NCBI GenBank assembly: GCA_011391115.1
Contig: JAABRC010000032.1
Location: 1 to 10,197, forward strand
Source: Candidatus Egaibacter danicus
GTDB lineage: Bacteria; Pseudomonadota; Gammaproteobacteria; Burkholderiales; Burkholderiaceae
Reading direction: 5' to 3'
Length of the DNA: 10,197 bases
Below, one piece after another: positions 8,263 through 10,197 of this stretch (position 1 is the stretch's first letter; each line of letters opens with the position of its first letter). The notes beneath the pieces were generated by a model. It was given only the letters and a program-made list of their open reading frames with translations, was not told where the DNA came from and did not search any database. The position numbers and the translations under genes are program-made.

Positions 8263-8733
8263 ATGGCAACCAAGAAAATGGCGCTCATCGCCACCAAAGG
8301 CACGCTGGACATGGCTTATCCACCGTTCATCCTGGCCTCTACCGCTGCAGCGCTGGGTTGGGAAGTTCAGATCTTCTTTACCTTCTACGGCCTGCAATTG
8401 CTGCGCAAGAGTCTGGACGGTATCAAGATCAGTCCGCTGGCAAACCCTGCCATGCCCATGCCGGTTCCCATGCCGGTGATGGTACAGATGCTGCCGGGCA
8501 TGGAATCCATGGCCACGATGATGATGAAAAACAAGATGAAGTCCAAGGGCGTGGCGTCGCTGCAGGAACTGCGTGACATCTGCCTGGAGACAGAAGTCAA
8601 GTTTGTCGCCTGCCAAATGACTGTTGACCTGTTTGAATTCAAGACCAGCGAATTCATCGATGGCATCGAATATGGCGGCGCGGCCACTTTCATGAAATTC
8701 GCGGGCGAGTCTGACGTCTGCCTGTTCATTTAG
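8263..8733 (+). CDS. DsrE2-like sulfur-relay protein (DsrE/DsrF/DrsH-like family)
   Basis: The 156-residue protein begins MATKKMALIATKGTLDMAYP and has an alpha/beta DsrE fold pattern with a hydrophobic region near 21-47. A methionine- and proline-rich segment (about 64-92, 11 Met) follows, as is usual for this group. The family cysteine motif is FVACQMTVDLF with Cys117. Cys107 lies ten residues earlier and Cys153 near the end. DsrE2 proteins are encoded with TusA and are thought to accept or donate persulfide sulfur, some at the membrane. The start is supported by GGAG at 8252-8255; a longer frame would overlap tusA out of frame. It lies 31 bases after tusA, presumably in the same transcript. 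A palindrome follows the stop. The exact donor and acceptor are not evident. Confidence 0.88.
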   Translation: MATKKMALIATKGTLDMAYPPFILASTAAALGWEVQIFFTFYGLQLLRKSLDGIKISPLANPAMPMPVPMPVMVQMLPGMESMATMMMKNKMKSKGVASLQELRDICLETEVKFVACQMTVDLFEFKTSEFIDGIEYGGAATFMKFAGESDVCLFI

Positions 8734-8745
8734 GTATTCCCTTCT

Positions 8746-8766
8746 GTTGGTGCAGGCTGTACCAAC
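8746..8766. promoter_or_regulatory. 21-base interrupted palindrome between dsrE2 and the secreted-protein gene
   Basis: GTTGGT (8746-8751) and ACCAAC (8761-8766) are perfect arms around a 9-base centre that itself contains CAG...CTG symmetry. The whole site is nearly palindromic. It starts 12 bases after the dsrE2 stop and ends 36 bases before the next start. It could be a weak terminator or attenuator, since no T-run follows, or an operator for the downstream secreted protein and transporter. Confidence 0.35.
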
Positions 8767-8802
8767 GTCCCGTACTGCCTGGTTATCCCTTGGGGTAGTA
8801 GC

Positions 8803-9702
8803 ATGGCAAACCCAGACTTGAGAATCGCTATGAAGAAAATGATCATGTGGTGCGTCCTGCTGTGGTCGTCACAAGTCTGTCTGGCACTCGAACCCTATGT
8901 GCAGGGGGACAAACTTGCTGGCGCAGACCTGTCCGCGCAGTTGGCACAAATTGAAAAAAAGCTCCAGGCGGAAGGATTCACCGTGATTGGTCGCCACACG
9001 CCTAAAGGACTGCCCGGATACGCCAGTCTGGTGATCACGGACCCGGACATGCTGACGGCGATCCGCACCATCGGGGGTTCGGCCATCGTCGCATCCGGTA
9101 TCCGTGTGGGTCTGCAAAACGACGGCACTTTGACCTACATGAATCCGGATTATTGGTACCGCGCATACCTGCGCGGCCAGTACAAGGTAGCCCAAGCCGC
9201 TGCCAAGTCGGTGCAAATGCGGCTTGCCAAAGCGCTGGGCGAGGGCAAGGCGTTTGGTGGCGACGTACCTGAGGCCGACTTGGCGAACTACCGCTACATG
9301 ATTGGCATGGAACGGTTCGACTCCGCCAACAGCGAACTCAGCACACACGCCAGTTTTGAAGAAGCCCTCAAGGCCGTGCAGGGCAACCTGTCCAAGGGAA
9401 CAGGCACTACCAGCCGGGTGTACGAGGTTGTCATGCCAAACAGCAAAATTGCTGTCTTCGGCGTGGCCATGAACGATCCAGGTGACGGCGAGGGCTGGTG
9501 GGTCAAAAAGATTGGCGCAGACCACATGGCCGGACTGCCTTACGAGGTCTTCATCGTGGACAACAAGGTCTACGCGTTGTATGCGCGTTTTCGCATTGCG
9601 CTGGCATGGCCCGCGCTGGGTATGGGTCAGTTCATGGGCATCATCAACGCGCCTGAAGCCATCCGCAACACGCTCGCCCGCATAGCGAGTGGGTCCAATT
9701 GA
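8803..9702 (+). CDS. uncharacterised secreted protein of a sulfur gene cluster
   Basis: I do not recognise a named function. The 299-residue product has an N-terminal signal peptide: Lys11-Lys12, a hydrophobic core at about 13-27, and probable cleavage after ...VCLA28. The mature protein is therefore periplasmic and contains no cysteine. The first half (about 43-123) has the pattern QIEKKLQAEGFTVIGRH ... LVITDP ... GTLTYMNPDYWYRAYL, which resembles the layout of DUF302-type domains. The second half has NYRYMIGMERFD (162-173), VYEVVMPNSKIAVFGVAM and KVYALYARFRIALAWP. A start at 8803 follows GGGGT at 8792-8796; ATG at 8830 would give a more compact signal peptide and is an equal alternative. 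It lies between dsrE2 and a YeeE-type transporter, so binding or delivering a sulfur compound in the periplasm is conceivable but unproven. Confidence 0.7.
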   Translation: MANPDLRIAMKKMIMWCVLLWSSQVCLALEPYVQGDKLAGADLSAQLAQIEKKLQAEGFTVIGRHTPKGLPGYASLVITDPDMLTAIRTIGGSAIVASGIRVGLQNDGTLTYMNPDYWYRAYLRGQYKVAQAAAKSVQMRLAKALGEGKAFGGDVPEADLANYRYMIGMERFDSANSELSTHASFEEALKAVQGNLSKGTGTTSRVYEVVMPNSKIAVFGVAMNDPGDGEGWWVKKIGADHMAGLPYEVFIVDNKVYALYARFRIALAWPALGMGQFMGIINAPEAIRNTLARIASGSN

Positions 9703-9728
9703 TTTCCACCTGATCTGGAGCAATCGAT

Positions 9729-10197
9729 ATGAGCGAAGCAATCAACCCGGCCACCATGGTCATATGGGGCGGCTTTGTGCTGGCCTTCATTTTCGGAGCC
9801 ATCGCCAACAAGACCAACTTCTGCACCATGGGTGCGATCTCGGATGTGGTCAATATGGAGCACTGGGGACGCATGCGCATGTGGCTGCTGGCCATTGCGG
9901 TGGCGGTGATCGGTGCCAATCTGCTTTACTACTTCGGGTTGATCGACTTGTCAAAATCGGTCTATCAGCGCCCCGTGTTGCCGTGGCTTTCGCTCCTGCT
10001 GGGGGGATCCCTGTTTGGCGTGGGCATGACGATTGCCGCTGGCTGCACCAACAAGAATCTGGTGCGGGTTGGCGGTGGCAGCCTGCGTTCCGTGGTGGTG
10101 CTGGCGTTTCTGGCGATATCGGCCTATATGACGCTCAAGGGCCTGTTTGGCCAGTGGCGCTCCACCTTTCTGGATCCGGTGGCGGTCGATTTGTCCC
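9729..10197 (+). CDS. YeeE/YedE family (TsuA-type) sulfur transporter, partial
   Basis: The N-terminal 156 codons are present; the gene runs off the right edge and is about 350-400 residues long in relatives. Membrane helices are visible at about 9-27, 51-70, 85-105 and 121-138. Two family signatures carry cysteines: NKTNFCTMGAISD (Cys32) and AAGCTNKNLVRVGGGSLRS (Cys106). In thiosulfate transporters of this family such conserved cysteines line the pore and relay the substrate by transient S-S contacts. The ATG at 9729 follows GGAG at 9717-9720. It lies 26 bases after the secreted-protein gene and probably shares its transcript. YeeE proteins are commonly linked to TusA, here three genes upstream. 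Import of thiosulfate or a similar sulfur compound is the likely role; the substrate itself is inferred. Confidence 0.88.
   Translation, partial: MSEAINPATMVIWGGFVLAFIFGAIANKTNFCTMGAISDVVNMEHWGRMRMWLLAIAVAVIGANLLYYFGLIDLSKSVYQRPVLPWLSLLLGGSLFGVGMTIAAGCTNKNLVRVGGGSLRSVVVLAFLAISAYMTLKGLFGQWRSTFLDPVAVDLS

Noticed and set aside
9671..9690. CTCGC...GCGAG inverted repeat near the end of the secreted-protein gene
   Set aside because: It is a short 5-base stem within coding sequence with no T-run; likely chance in GC-rich DNA.
8869..9741. 290-codon open frame on the minus strand opposite the secreted-protein gene
   Set aside because: The plus-strand frame has a signal peptide, a ribosome site and cluster context; the reverse product shows no motif and overlaps the transporter start.

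Overview
The window looks like a chromosomal segment of a betaproteobacterium of the order Burkholderiales, most likely Comamonadaceae (Rhodoferax/Polaromonas-like). The reasons are GC-rich coding DNA, the ureA-ureJ-ureB-ureC-ureE-ureF-ureG gene order, the style of the urease proteins, and three degenerate copies of a short dispersed repeat of a kind I associate with that family. The assignment rests on reading the sequence, not on a search.

Layout. (1) 1-524, minus strand: the N-terminal 174 codons of a multi-pass membrane protein of the NCS1 purine/cytosine permease type, possibly the input domain of a transporter-linked sensor kinase. It continues beyond the left edge. (2) 525-665: a divergent promoter region with a strong sigma-54 (-24/-12) promoter match reading into ureA. 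(3) 666-5680, plus strand: the urease operon. It holds the structural subunits ureA, ureB and ureC, the nickel-handling membrane protein ureJ (HupE family), and the accessory proteins ureE, ureF and ureG. Every nickel, carbamate and catalytic residue of UreC is present. ureD, the remaining accessory gene, is absent. (4) 5772-7756: a translationally coupled pair, a five-helix NarI/DsrM-like cytochrome b and an HdrD/DsrK-like iron-sulfur protein. (5) 7757-8003: a 247-base gene-free stretch rich in small inverted and direct repeats. (6) 8004-10197: tusA, a dsrE2-like gene, an unrecognised secreted protein, and the first 156 codons of a YeeE/YedE (TsuA-type) transporter that runs off the right edge.

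How the genes work together. The first half hydrolyses urea to ammonia and carbamate and builds the nickel site. The sigma-54 promoter suggests nitrogen control. The second half reads as a sulfur-handling module. YeeE would import a sulfur compound such as thiosulfate. TusA and DsrE2 would carry the sulfur as a persulfide. The NarI-like/HdrD-like pair could couple thiol/disulfide or persulfide redox to the quinone pool. No dsrAB, dsrC, sox or classical hdrABC gene is visible, so the pairing of this membrane module with TusA/DsrE2 is the most interesting open question here. That functional link is inference from gene order and motifs.
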